Shown one piece after another: positions 57,744-64,000 of a DNA stretch of 64,000 nt. Location: positions 124,001 through 188,000 of the forward strand of contig NZ_SMRU01000005.1 of NCBI RefSeq assembly GCF_004354015.1, written 5' to 3'. Numbering within the stretch: the stretch's first letter is position 1; each line of letters starts with the position of its first letter. A program made the position numbers and the translations under genes. The notes beneath the pieces were generated by a model. The model was not told where the DNA came from. It did not search any database and saw only the letters and a program-made list of their open reading frames with translations. This DNA is from Arthrobacter terricola (GTDB taxonomy: Bacteria > Actinomycetota > Actinomycetes > Actinomycetales > Micrococcaceae).

Positions 57744-59153
57744 ATGACATTACGAGTTGGAATCATCGGCGCCGGACCCAGCGGCTTGGCGCAACTGCGG
57801 GCGTTCGAATCGGCACGGCAAAAAGGCGCCGCCATCCCCGAGATCCTGTGCTTTGAGAAGCAGTCCGACTGGGGCGGCCAGTGGAACAACAGCTGGCGGA
57901 TCGGCCTGGACGGCCACGGCGAGCCCGTGCATTCGAGCATGTACCGGCACCTGTGGTCCAACGGGCCGAAAGAATGCCTCGAATTCGCCGACTACTCCTT
58001 CGATGAACATTTCGGCCGCCCCATCTCCTCCTTCCCGCCCCGTGAAGTGCTCTTCGACTACATCAAGGGCCGGGTGGAGAAGTCCGACGTCCGCAAGTAC
58101 GTCAGGTTCAACACCGTGGCACGCCACACCAGCTACGACGAGTCCACCCAAGAGTTCACGGTGACGGTCGAGGACCTCAAGACCGGCCTCACCGAAACCC
58201 ATGTCTTCGACAAACTCGTCGTTTCCACGGGCCACTTCCACGTCCCGGCCGTCCCCGAATTCAAAGGCATCAAGACCTTCCCCGGAGAAGTCCTGCATGC
58301 CCACGATTTCCGCGGCGCCGAACGGTTCTACGGTAAACGACTCCTCATGGTCGGAAGCAGCTACTCAGCCGAAGACATCGGAATGCAGGCCCACAAAATG
58401 GGCGCTGCCTCCATCACCATGAGCTATCGCACCAACCCCATGGGATACCACTGGCCCGACACCACCGTGGAACGCCCGCTTGTTACCCACTTCCAGGGCA
58501 GCACTGCGTATTTCAGCGACGGCACCCAAGACGACTTCGACGCCGTCGTACTCTGCACCGGCTACCAGCACAAGTACCCGTTCCTGCCCAGCGAGCTCTC
58601 CCTGAAATCGCCCAACGTGCTGTATCCCGGAAACCTGTACAAGGGAGTCGTGTGGCAGCAGAACACCAACCTGTTCTATCTGGGCGCCCAGGACCAGTAC
58701 TACACCTTCAATATGTTCGACGCGCAAGCGTGGTTTGCCCGCGACGTGATGACCGGAACCATTGAGCTCCCTCCGATCGCCGAACGCGAGGCGGATATCC
58801 AAGTCTGGCTGGACCGCCAGGCGGCACTGCCGGATCACGACGCCGAAGCGGACTTCCAGACGGACTACTTGCGCGAGCTTATCGACGCCACCGATTACCC
58901 GCCGTTCGACCTGGATGCAGTGTCGCAGCTGTTCAAGGACTGGATGCACCACAAGCACACCGACATCCTGGGCTACCGCGACATGATCCACCGCTCCGTT
59001 ATTACCGGCACCATGGCGACGAAGCACCACACACGCTGGCTCAACGCGATGGACGATTCCCTGGAAAGGTACCTCTACGGGCAGTCGCAAGACCTGGACT
59101 CGGAAGATCCCGAGGAAGCGGTCGACGCCGCTGAGACCCTCGCCTCTCGGTAA
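57744..59153 (+). CDS. tmm: Trimethylamine monooxygenase-like flavin monooxygenase
   Basis: The 469-residue protein has the FAD site IIGAGPSGLAQLRAF, the FMO signature FPGEVLHAHDF and the NADPH site MVGSSYSAEDIG. It also shows GEPVHSSMYRHLWSNGPKEC, ILGYRDM and NMFDAQAWFARDVM stretches shared with bacterial Tmm. Tmm oxidises trimethylamine (and dimethyl sulfide and indole in some cases) with NADPH and O2. The similarity is strong along the length, but the remaining TMA pathway genes (tdm, gmaS) are not here, so the natural substrate may differ. It is followed by a terminator. Confidence 0.85.
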   Translation: MTLRVGIIGAGPSGLAQLRAFESARQKGAAIPEILCFEKQSDWGGQWNNSWRIGLDGHGEPVHSSMYRHLWSNGPKECLEFADYSFDEHFGRPISSFPPREVLFDYIKGRVEKSDVRKYVRFNTVARHTSYDESTQEFTVTVEDLKTGLTETHVFDKLVVSTGHFHVPAVPEFKGIKTFPGEVLHAHDFRGAERFYGKRLLMVGSSYSAEDIGMQAHKMGAASITMSYRTNPMGYHWPDTTVERPLVTHFQGSTAYFSDGTQDDFDAVVLCTGYQHKYPFLPSELSLKSPNVLYPGNLYKGVVWQQNTNLFYLGAQDQYYTFNMFDAQAWFARDVMTGTIELPPIAEREADIQVWLDRQAALPDHDAEADFQTDYLRELIDATDYPPFDLDAVSQLFKDWMHHKHTDILGYRDMIHRSVITGTMATKHHTRWLNAMDDSLERYLYGQSQDLDSEDPEEAVDAAETLASR

Positions 59154-59170
59154 TCCCGCGGGGTGTCACG

Positions 59171-59208
59171 GCGCCGCGGCCCGACAAATTGGGCCGCGGC
59201 GCTGTTTT
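59171..59208 (+). terminator. Terminator of the monooxygenase operon
   Basis: A 12-bp stem GCGCCGCGGCCC/GGGCCGCGGCGC with loop GACAAATT is followed by TGTTTTAT. Confidence 0.9.
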
Positions 59209-59320
59209 ATACGCCTGTTCTAGTCGGAGGTTCAAGACAGGGTGCGCGACTTTTGTCTAAGCAATAGTCTTAAGGCACTGTCCCCCACTGGACCCCAGCC
59301 GGAAGACTAGAGAGTGAGCT

Positions 59321-59908
59321 ATGCGGGTACCCGCCGACGAACGCAAAGAACAGCTGATTGCAGCAACGGTCGAACTGATGCGCCGCGAAGGCGTCCAGTC
59401 GGTGACCATCCGGGCCATCGCCAAGGAAGCGAACGCCCCCTTGGCCACGGCCCACTATTGCTTCCGGAACAAAGACGAGCTCATGGAATCGGCCGCCGAG
59501 GCTTGGCTCAAGAACCTCAGCAGCTTCTCCAGCGAAGTCGCCATCGAATTGGGCCTCCGTGCGGCCGTTGAGCAAGTTGCCGAGGGCTACTGGCGCGCAC
59601 TGGTGGAAGAACCGGCCAGCCTCCTCGCCGAAATCGAACTTATCTTGTGGGCAACACGCAACGCGCCTGTCAGCCCCCTCGCCGGGAAGATATATCCGGC
59701 CTACGAAACCGAGCTGGGGAACATCTTCTCCTCCGCGGCCCGGAGCAAGGGCGAGGAATGCCTCATAGAGTTCCCCATGCTGGTGCGGTCCTTCCTCATG
59801 ATCTATGACGGAGCGGCCATCCAATACATGACGAATCCCAAAGCCGCCGACTACCGGAGCATGTTCTTCATGTTGGTGGATGCGCTACTGGTCAAGGCCG
59901 GCGTCTAG
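59321..59908 (+). CDS. TetR-family transcriptional regulator
   Basis: The 195-residue protein has the helix-turn-helix SVTIRAIAKEANAPLATAHY (about 28-47) and an acid-rich ligand domain (YWRALVEEPASLLAEIELIL). It follows the Tmm-like gene by 167 nt in the same direction and probably controls it. The gap 59209-59320 holds an imperfect palindrome near TTGTCTAAGCAATAGTCTTAAG. Confidence 0.88.
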   Translation: MRVPADERKEQLIAATVELMRREGVQSVTIRAIAKEANAPLATAHYCFRNKDELMESAAEAWLKNLSSFSSEVAIELGLRAAVEQVAEGYWRALVEEPASLLAEIELILWATRNAPVSPLAGKIYPAYETELGNIFSSAARSKGEECLIEFPMLVRSFLMIYDGAAIQYMTNPKAADYRSMFFMLVDALLVKAGV

Positions 59909-59921
59909 ACGCGTCGGCCTC

Positions 59922-60383
59922 CTACTTCAGGAGGTGCAACACGGTGGTTTCCGTGTGGGCCGGATCCGGGGTGGGGTCGCCGTAGATTTCCCAGGAGTGC
60001 CCGGCGGACTCACGACGATTCATGGTCATCCACTCGTCGAGGGCGTCGTAGGCCTCCTGCAGGCGGTGGTAAGGTCCGTGGAAGATCGCGACGGCGGCCT
60101 CACCGCCAGGCGTCCGGGTCGCGTACACCTCCCCAGAGGTGTCAAAGGGCCGCGTAACTTCGACGCCGAACTCGCAGACTATGGGCGATCCTGGCTCCTC
60201 GGAGTGGTGGTAGACGAAGATATTGTGCCCATCCGTCCACAACCCTGGCTGGCTGCGCACAAAGTCCCAGACCTTGCCGATCGCGGCCCCCCAGGTTGAG
60301 CCGACGTCGCCCGCCGCAACCACGCGCCGGACAGCGGCAATGACGCGCGAATCGACAACCTGCACACTGACACTGACCGCCAT
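59922..60383 (-). CDS. GyrI-like / AraC effector-domain protein
   Basis: The 153-residue protein contains IGKVWDFVRSQPGLWTDGHN, VCEFGVEVTRPFDTSGEVYA and AAVAIFHGPYHRLQEAYDAL, the repeated fold of GyrI-like small-molecule binding proteins. The C-terminal SWEIYGDPTPDPAHTETTVL is also typical (the EIY-D motif). It probably binds a hydrophobic ligand. It is a single-gene unit. Confidence 0.8.
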   Translation of the reverse strand: MAVSVSVQVVDSRVIAAVRRVVAAGDVGSTWGAAIGKVWDFVRSQPGLWTDGHNIFVYHHSEEPGSPIVCEFGVEVTRPFDTSGEVYATRTPGGEAAVAIFHGPYHRLQEAYDALDEWMTMNRRESAGHSWEIYGDPTPDPAHTETTVLHLLK

Positions 60384-60477
60384 GCGGCGATGCTACAGCA
60401 ACGAGGCGCCCAGGTTCATTGGTGCGTCTTTAATTGGAGTTCGACTTTCCTTCACGCCCGACGGGCCAAAACAATAC

Positions 60478-60489
60478 TAAGCATGCTTA
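60478..60489. promoter_or_regulatory. TAAG-N4-CTTA palindrome before DUF4193 copy 2
   Basis: TAAGCATGCTTA is a perfect 12-bp palindrome 55 nt before the start of the DUF4193 gene. The same pattern occurs at 30076, 30497 and 31455. Confidence 0.5.
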
Positions 60490-60544
60490 TGATATGCGTC
60501 TAGGACCAAGACTTCTCATTGGTTCCTGGAAAGGAGAACACATC

Positions 60545-60844
60545 ATGGCCGCTGATTACGACGACCTGCGCCCGGAAGTGAAAGAGGCCCAGGAACAATC
60601 CCTTGAAGCCCTGCAGTCAGCCAACGCGCCGACGCCGATGCGCGCGGTCCTTGAAGTCGAAGCGGGCGACGAGCTGGAATCGGAAGGCCCGGGCGGCGAA
60701 ATCGTCGCCGAGGAACTGGTCATCAGCGTTGTGCCCCAAGGCAGCGATGAGTTCACTTGCGCCTCGTGCTTCCTTGTCCGCCACCGCTCCCAGATCGCAC
60801 GGGAAAAGGACGGCAACCTCTACTGCATCGAATGCGAAAGCTGA
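60545..60844 (+). CDS. DUF4193 family protein, copy 2
   Basis: The 99-residue protein starts MAADYDDLRPEVKEAQEQSL and ends FTCASCFLVRHRSQIAREKD with YCIECES. The CxxC...CxxC tail matches copy 1 at 8097, so both bind zinc by likely the same fold, while the acidic N-terminal parts differ. RBS AAAGGAGAACA is strong. The family is conserved in actinobacteria with unknown function. Unlike copy 1, it has the TAAG-N4-CTTA element upstream. Confidence 0.85.
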   Translation: MAADYDDLRPEVKEAQEQSLEALQSANAPTPMRAVLEVEAGDELESEGPGGEIVAEELVISVVPQGSDEFTCASCFLVRHRSQIAREKDGNLYCIECES

Positions 60845-60860
60845 AAGGTGCGCCGGACGC

Positions 60861-61199
60861 TCACCGCTTTGCCGCCGTCGGGGGCTTTGTGCGCAGGGAG
60901 CGCCGAGCGAGCAGCCGAAGCTGCAAGATGCGGACGGCTCCCGCAACCGCGACAAGGACGCCCCCGGCGACCGCCGCAATGAAGAGCGCAAGCCCGAGCG
61001 GAACGTAACCGCCCAAGCCAAGGAAGTACACGCGGACGGAGTCCTGGTTCTGCAGGAAGAACACAATCAACAAGATCAGTACGATAAGGGCGACGACGAC
61101 CGCCGTCCAGACCACACCCGCCCGGGTGACAGGTTGCTGTGGCTGCGGCTGATTGGCCCTGCTCGGCTCCTGCCGCGGGGGCTGGGGTTGCTGGCTCAC
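60861..61199 (-). CDS. LapA-domain membrane protein
   Basis: GTG 61199 follows GGAG at 4 nt. The 112-residue product has a Pro/Gln-rich N-terminus (QPQPPRQEPSRANQPQPQQP), two helices (TAVVVALIVLILLIVFFLQ and VPLGLALFIAAVAGGVLVAV) and the LapA motif QNQDSVRVYFLGLGGYVPLG. LapA proteins in proteobacteria act in lipopolysaccharide assembly; here the role is probably different and linked to the membrane. It is convergent with DUF4193 copy 2. Confidence 0.8.
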   Translation of the reverse strand: MSQQPQPPRQEPSRANQPQPQQPVTRAGVVWTAVVVALIVLILLIVFFLQNQDSVRVYFLGLGGYVPLGLALFIAAVAGGVLVAVAGAVRILQLRLLARRSLRTKPPTAAKR

Positions 61200-61412
61200 G
61201 GCGCTCCTTTCTGCGACGGTCTCGCCGGATCGGAAGGGACTGTCAGTTCGAATGCGCATCCGTTAATGCAACGATAATGGCAAGTCTGCTGACGGTTCAA
61301 TGGGCTTGAATCCGGGCGGCGCTCGCCCCTCGGCACGGCCCCACAGTCCTCTGCTCGCGCCGGTGAATGCGCCGGAACAAATTAGTCCAAGAAAATGACA
61401 ATATACATTCGA

Positions 61413-61607
61413 CTAATTGCGTGATTCGCATTCATCGGTTGCCGCATTTCCTCGTAAAGAAGAGGCTCCGAACCCTACGCCCCGGCAGGGCAAAGACGCG
61501 CATGTGGGCAGGAGACGGACCCGCGAAGGGCTCTCCAGGCCCGTCAGCGCGGGGCTGGCGCCATCAGGAGCCCCAAAACCAGGGGCATCATCGAATGTTT
61601 CCAACAT
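61413..61607 (-). CDS. Possible small protein (64 aa)
   Basis: ATG 61607 has GGAG 5 nt upstream. The product starts MLETFDDAPGFGAPDGASPA and ends with a basic, Ser/Arg-rich, Cys-containing tail (LPTCASLPCRGVGFG). No family recognised; the composition is partly low complexity, so this could be chance. Confidence 0.35.
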   Translation of the reverse strand: MLETFDDAPGFGAPDGASPALTGLESPSRVRLLPTCASLPCRGVGFGASSLRGNAATDECESRN

Positions 61608-61715
61608 GTTAACTCCAATGGGAAAATAGCCTTCCGAATTTCTCATCCAAATATTCCCGAGACTCTCCCGCAATTCGATTGCCAGGCGTATTTTTGCTAT
61701 ATGAAAGAAGCACAA

Positions 61716-61729
61716 GTGACCGGCATCAC
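61716..61729. promoter_or_regulatory. Crp/GlxR-like site before the small-protein module, copy 2
   Basis: GTGACCGGCATCAC matches GTGA-N6-TCAC, 31 nt before the ATG at 61761. It overlaps a 15-codon frame (61701-61748) that ends 12 nt before that ATG and might act as a leader peptide. Confidence 0.5.
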
Positions 61730-61760
61730 ACCGGCAGAGCTTGAGTAGGACCGGGTCATC

Positions 61761-62096
61761 ATGGATAGCAACGACGCCGTCCACGTGTGGCACCGGGCCG
61801 GAAATCCGACGTCCACGGAACGCCTCAGCAACTATGCGGAGGCGCTCATCTCGGAGTGTTCGATCGGAGCCTACCGGGCATTGAACGACGCGCAGGAAGA
61901 CCGGGCCATCCTGGCTTTGTTCCGCGTTGACCAACCCCAGGCAACGATCGCTTCCCTCCACCAAATGCCGCCATTGGCCCTCTCCGGCTACCACCAGTTG
62001 CTCCATGACCTGGCCCGCGAAGGCTTCGGACCCGGTAGCGGTATCCACGGCGAAACCTCCCGGCTTCGCCATCCATCGGAAACCACCCTCCACTAA
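61761..62096 (+). CDS. Small-protein module, larger subunit, copy 2 (111 aa)
   Basis: The product starts MDSNDAVHVWHRAGNPTSTE and contains ALISECSIGAYRALNDAQED, AILALFRVDQPQATIASLHQ and LSGYHQLLHDLAREGFGPGS, nearly the same as the protein at 51913-52227, then a short different tail. It is predicted soluble and helical, with one Cys (SECSIG). No known family is recognised. The RBS is TAGGACCGGG. It lies 24 nt before the CxxC peptide gene, in the same order as in copy 1. Confidence 0.7.
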   Translation: MDSNDAVHVWHRAGNPTSTERLSNYAEALISECSIGAYRALNDAQEDRAILALFRVDQPQATIASLHQMPPLALSGYHQLLHDLAREGFGPGSGIHGETSRLRHPSETTLH

Positions 62097-62120
62097 CGCA
62101 CCCCCAACAAAGGAAACATC

Positions 62121-62246
62121 ATGTGTGACAACTGCAGACGTGCACTGCACGAACTGGAAATCCAGTGGGGCAATCAAGCCCTGGACCTCGCCAAGCTCCG
62201 CAAGATCCTCAGCCACCAGGAGGAGGAAGGCAAGCTCTGGTTGTGA
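62121..62246 (+). CDS. CxxC peptide of the small-protein module, copy 2 (41 aa)
   Basis: ATG follows AAAGGAAACATC. The product is MCDNCRRALHELEIQWGNQA followed by LDLAKLRKILSHQEEEGKLW and a final Leu. The Cys-x-x-Cys at residues 2-5 and a helical rest are the same as in copy 1, which is six residues shorter. Conservation of a peptide of this size in two places, with the same partner, supports a real and probably joint function. Confidence 0.7.
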   Translation: MCDNCRRALHELEIQWGNQALDLAKLRKILSHQEEEGKLWL

Positions 62247-62358
62247 CCGCCCGCGCACTGATTGCCGGCTGAATTAACCTCCCGTCATGCTCGGGAGCAT
62301 ATCCAGGAGCCTGCGCATATCCTGAGGGAAAAGCTGCCCCCGATCCTGAAGGAGTGCA

Positions 62359-63432
62359 ATGCCCGGCCATGGAAGTCCTCTGCGCAAGCTTGGTTTCCTC
62401 ACGATCGGCCTGTTCGATCCTGAGGACCCCGCCGCGGGCCACCAGTCCACTTTGCAGATCATCGAACTCGGCGAACGGCTTGGTTTCGACAGCGCATGGT
62501 TGCGCCACCGCCACCTGCAGTTCGGGATCTCCTCCCCCATCGCGGTGATGGCTGCCGCCAGCCAGCGCACCTCGCGCATTGAACTTGGAACCGCCGTGAC
62601 CCCACTGGGTTGGGAAAACCCCTTGCGCCTGGCGGAGGACCTCGCCACCGTGGATTTGCTGGCCGGCGGACGCATCAACCCGGGCCTGAGCGTCGGGGAA
62701 CCCATGCACTACGGCACCGTGAAGCATGAACTGTACCCGGATTCCGCGGACATAGAGGATTTCAGCTACGCCCGCGTGGATCGGCTCGCCCGCTTGATCG
62801 CAGGAGAAAAGGTACGGGACTTTTCCGGCAAGCACGGGGTGGTCGAAGAATTCTCCAACCGCGTCGAGCCACATTCACCTGGATTGCGTGAACGGCTCTG
62901 GTACGGGGCCGCCAGCACTAAGTCGGCCGCCTGGGCCGGCGCAAACGGTTTCAATCTGCTCTCAAGCAGCGTGGTCTTTGTCGACGCCGGACAAGAACCC
63001 GATTTCGGCCTCGTCCAGCAATCGCAGATCCGTGCCTTCCGTGAGGCCGCCGAGTCGGCCCAAGCACGCGGACCAGCTCGCGTCTCCCAAGGCTTGGTGG
63101 TGATCCCGACCGATTCAGCGTCTCCGGCGCAGAGGGAGAAGTACCAGCGTTACGTCGACGAGCGCACTCCCCGGACACGGGCACCACAAGGACCGAAGGG
63201 CATGCTCTACGCTCCGGACCTCATCGGCACAAGCGACGAAATCGCCGGGCAATTGTATGCGCACGCAGGATTCCAGGAAGTCGACGAAGTCGCTTTCGCA
63301 CTGCCCTTCAGCTTTGACCACGAAGACTATGTCCAGATCCTCAGCGACATCGCCGGGAAACTAGGGCCCGCGCTGGGATGGACGCCGTCGCAGGACGGCG
63401 AGCAACCGCCGTCGGGGACTGAAGCGCAGTAG
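62359..63432 (+). CDS. LLM-class flavin-dependent oxidoreductase
   Basis: The 357-residue protein has LGERLGFDSAWLRHRHLQFG, IELGTAVTPLGWENPLRLAE and DLLAGGRINPGLSVGEPMHY, the luciferase-like fold with its flavin phosphate site. It belongs to the F420/FMN-dependent oxidoreductases of actinobacteria. AAGGAG lies 7 nt before the ATG. The substrate is unknown, and no reductase is adjacent. It may use F420. Confidence 0.88.
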   Translation: MPGHGSPLRKLGFLTIGLFDPEDPAAGHQSTLQIIELGERLGFDSAWLRHRHLQFGISSPIAVMAAASQRTSRIELGTAVTPLGWENPLRLAEDLATVDLLAGGRINPGLSVGEPMHYGTVKHELYPDSADIEDFSYARVDRLARLIAGEKVRDFSGKHGVVEEFSNRVEPHSPGLRERLWYGAASTKSAAWAGANGFNLLSSSVVFVDAGQEPDFGLVQQSQIRAFREAAESAQARGPARVSQGLVVIPTDSASPAQREKYQRYVDERTPRTRAPQGPKGMLYAPDLIGTSDEIAGQLYAHAGFQEVDEVAFALPFSFDHEDYVQILSDIAGKLGPALGWTPSQDGEQPPSGTEAQ

Positions 63433-63565
63433 CGCATTTAAGTCATTGCCTTACCGCAAATATAAGGTTACTGTGTAAAAAACAGCAAAAGTCTACGCCC
63501 ATCGACTACACCGTAGACGAACCTTCGCGAACAGGCGAAGGCAGCAAACACAAAGGAACCCTGCC

Positions 63566-63802
63566 ATGACCAGACCGGCCGACGTTTCTCCCTCCTACGG
63601 TCCCAACGGCACCGCCTATCTCGTGCAGTGCGGCGGCTCATCGAAGGACCGCCTTTTCCACGAACTCAAGCCAGCATTGCGGTACGCCAAAAAGCACAAC
63701 AACAAGCACCATCACGGAGCGGTACCCCAGTACCACGAATGGAACAATCACTGGGCCGGGCTACCCGAAGAAGCAAGCAAGAACCATGAAAAAGATACCT
63801 AA
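63566..63802 (+). CDS. Small protein of unknown function (78 aa)
   Basis: ATG follows AAAGGAACCCTGCC. The product starts MTRPADVSPSYGPNGTAYLV and contains a His/Lys-rich middle (KKHNNKHHHGAVPQYHEWNN) and a charged tail. The His cluster could bind metal. No family recognised. The region 63433-63565 has no other gene. Confidence 0.5.
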   Translation: MTRPADVSPSYGPNGTAYLVQCGGSSKDRLFHELKPALRYAKKHNNKHHHGAVPQYHEWNNHWAGLPEEASKNHEKDT

Positions 63803-63825
63803 CCTGCAGGACCGAACGCGCACCG

Positions 63826-63927
63826 ATGTCTACAGCGGAATGCTCGGACGCCGGGATGGCCGAAGTCATCCTGTCCACGAAGACACTCGAATGCGCCTGC
63901 GGATTCACGATCGAACTGCCCGACTGA
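63826..63927 (+). CDS. Possible 33-residue peptide with CAC motif
   Basis: An ATG-started frame encodes MSTAECSDAGMAEVILSTKT then LECACGFTIELPD and a stop. There is no clear RBS; the second ATG at residue 11 is an alternative start. The composition is protein-like, but the call is weak. Bases 63928-64000 show nothing further. Confidence 0.3.
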   Translation: MSTAECSDAGMAEVILSTKTLECACGFTIELPD

Positions 63928-64000
63928 TCCACGGGCCGCTCCCAGCCGTAACCCACGCTGGATAACTCCGGCCTTGGGACGGCCCCGACTCCAGCCCGCA

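Noticed and set aside
61701..61748. A 15-codon leader frame before module copy 2
   Set aside because: Not listed as a gene because there is no RBS and it overlaps the Crp-like site; it is only mentioned as possible.

Overview
The window reads as chromosomal DNA of a high-GC Gram-positive actinobacterium, most likely Arthrobacter or a close relative (Micrococcaceae). The support is a high GC content throughout, two DUF4193 proteins, a DUF222/HNH endonuclease, a Gly/Pro/Phe-rich PadR regulator, many GTG/TTG starts, ATGA/GTGA-coupled operons, and a strong bias to transport and catabolism. I found no tRNA, rRNA, CRISPR array, insertion sequence or prophage.

Layout. 1-5.4 kb: the start of a membrane-anchored multicopper oxidase with a DUF6220 partner, then scrambled remnants of flagellar genes (flgE, flgK, flgL), an APC permease and a secreted AMIN-like protein. 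5.9-9.3 kb: DUF222/HNH endonuclease and small proteins, including a DUF4193 protein. 9.3-15.1 kb: a CitA/CitB-type two-component system divergent from a NitT/TauT-type ABC importer. 15.2-20 kb: SRPBCC protein, GGDEF-EAL protein, PadR regulator, cytidine deaminase and an MFS permease. 20.3-27.8 kb: an XRE-cupin regulator followed by a six-gene catabolic operon (FAD oxidoreductase, CoA transferase, enoyl-CoA hydratase, DHDPS-like lyase, SDR, aldehyde dehydrogenase). 27.8-30 kb: PadR/DUF1048/DrrAB-type exporter operon. 30-33 kb: small proteins, SDR and MarR.

33.5-41.3 kb: a tightly coupled operon (membrane protein, gluconate-dehydrogenase subunit 3-like protein, GMC oxidoreductase, ThDP enzyme, enolase-superfamily enzyme, GH15-like protein) ending beside a truncated Nramp gene. 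41.5-49.7 kb: a ring-cleavage-style catabolic locus with a two-component FMN monooxygenase, flavin reductase, hydratase, HpcH aldolase, aldehyde dehydrogenase, IclR regulator and MFS transporter. 49.8-54.1 kb: NUDIX protein, galE, a two-gene module of small proteins, and a GntR regulator fused to a Cache-like sensor, with paired operators at both ends of the regulator gene. 54.2-59.9 kb: cupins, an NCS1 transporter coupled to a 54-residue membrane peptide, a Tmm-like flavin monooxygenase and a TetR regulator. 60-64 kb: second DUF4193 protein, LapA-like protein, a second copy of the small-protein module, a luciferase-like oxidoreductase and small proteins.

The most novel items are: (i) the duplicated two-gene module (about 105-aa protein plus a 35-41-aa CxxC peptide) at 51.8-52.2 and 61.8-62.2 kb; (ii) the GntR-Cache regulator with four 6-8-6 palindromes in two pairs of identical geometry; (iii) two distant small genes sharing a PWEG-Y-EQ motif and both preceded by TTCA-N5-TGAA palindromes; (iv) four TAAG-N4-CTTA palindromes beside small-protein genes; (v) six intergenic GTGA-N6-TCAC Crp-type sites; (vi) the Tmm-like oxygenase/cupin/NCS1 locus; (vii) the flagellar graveyard at 1.8-3.0 kb. 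All functions are inferred by reading translations; no database search was run.
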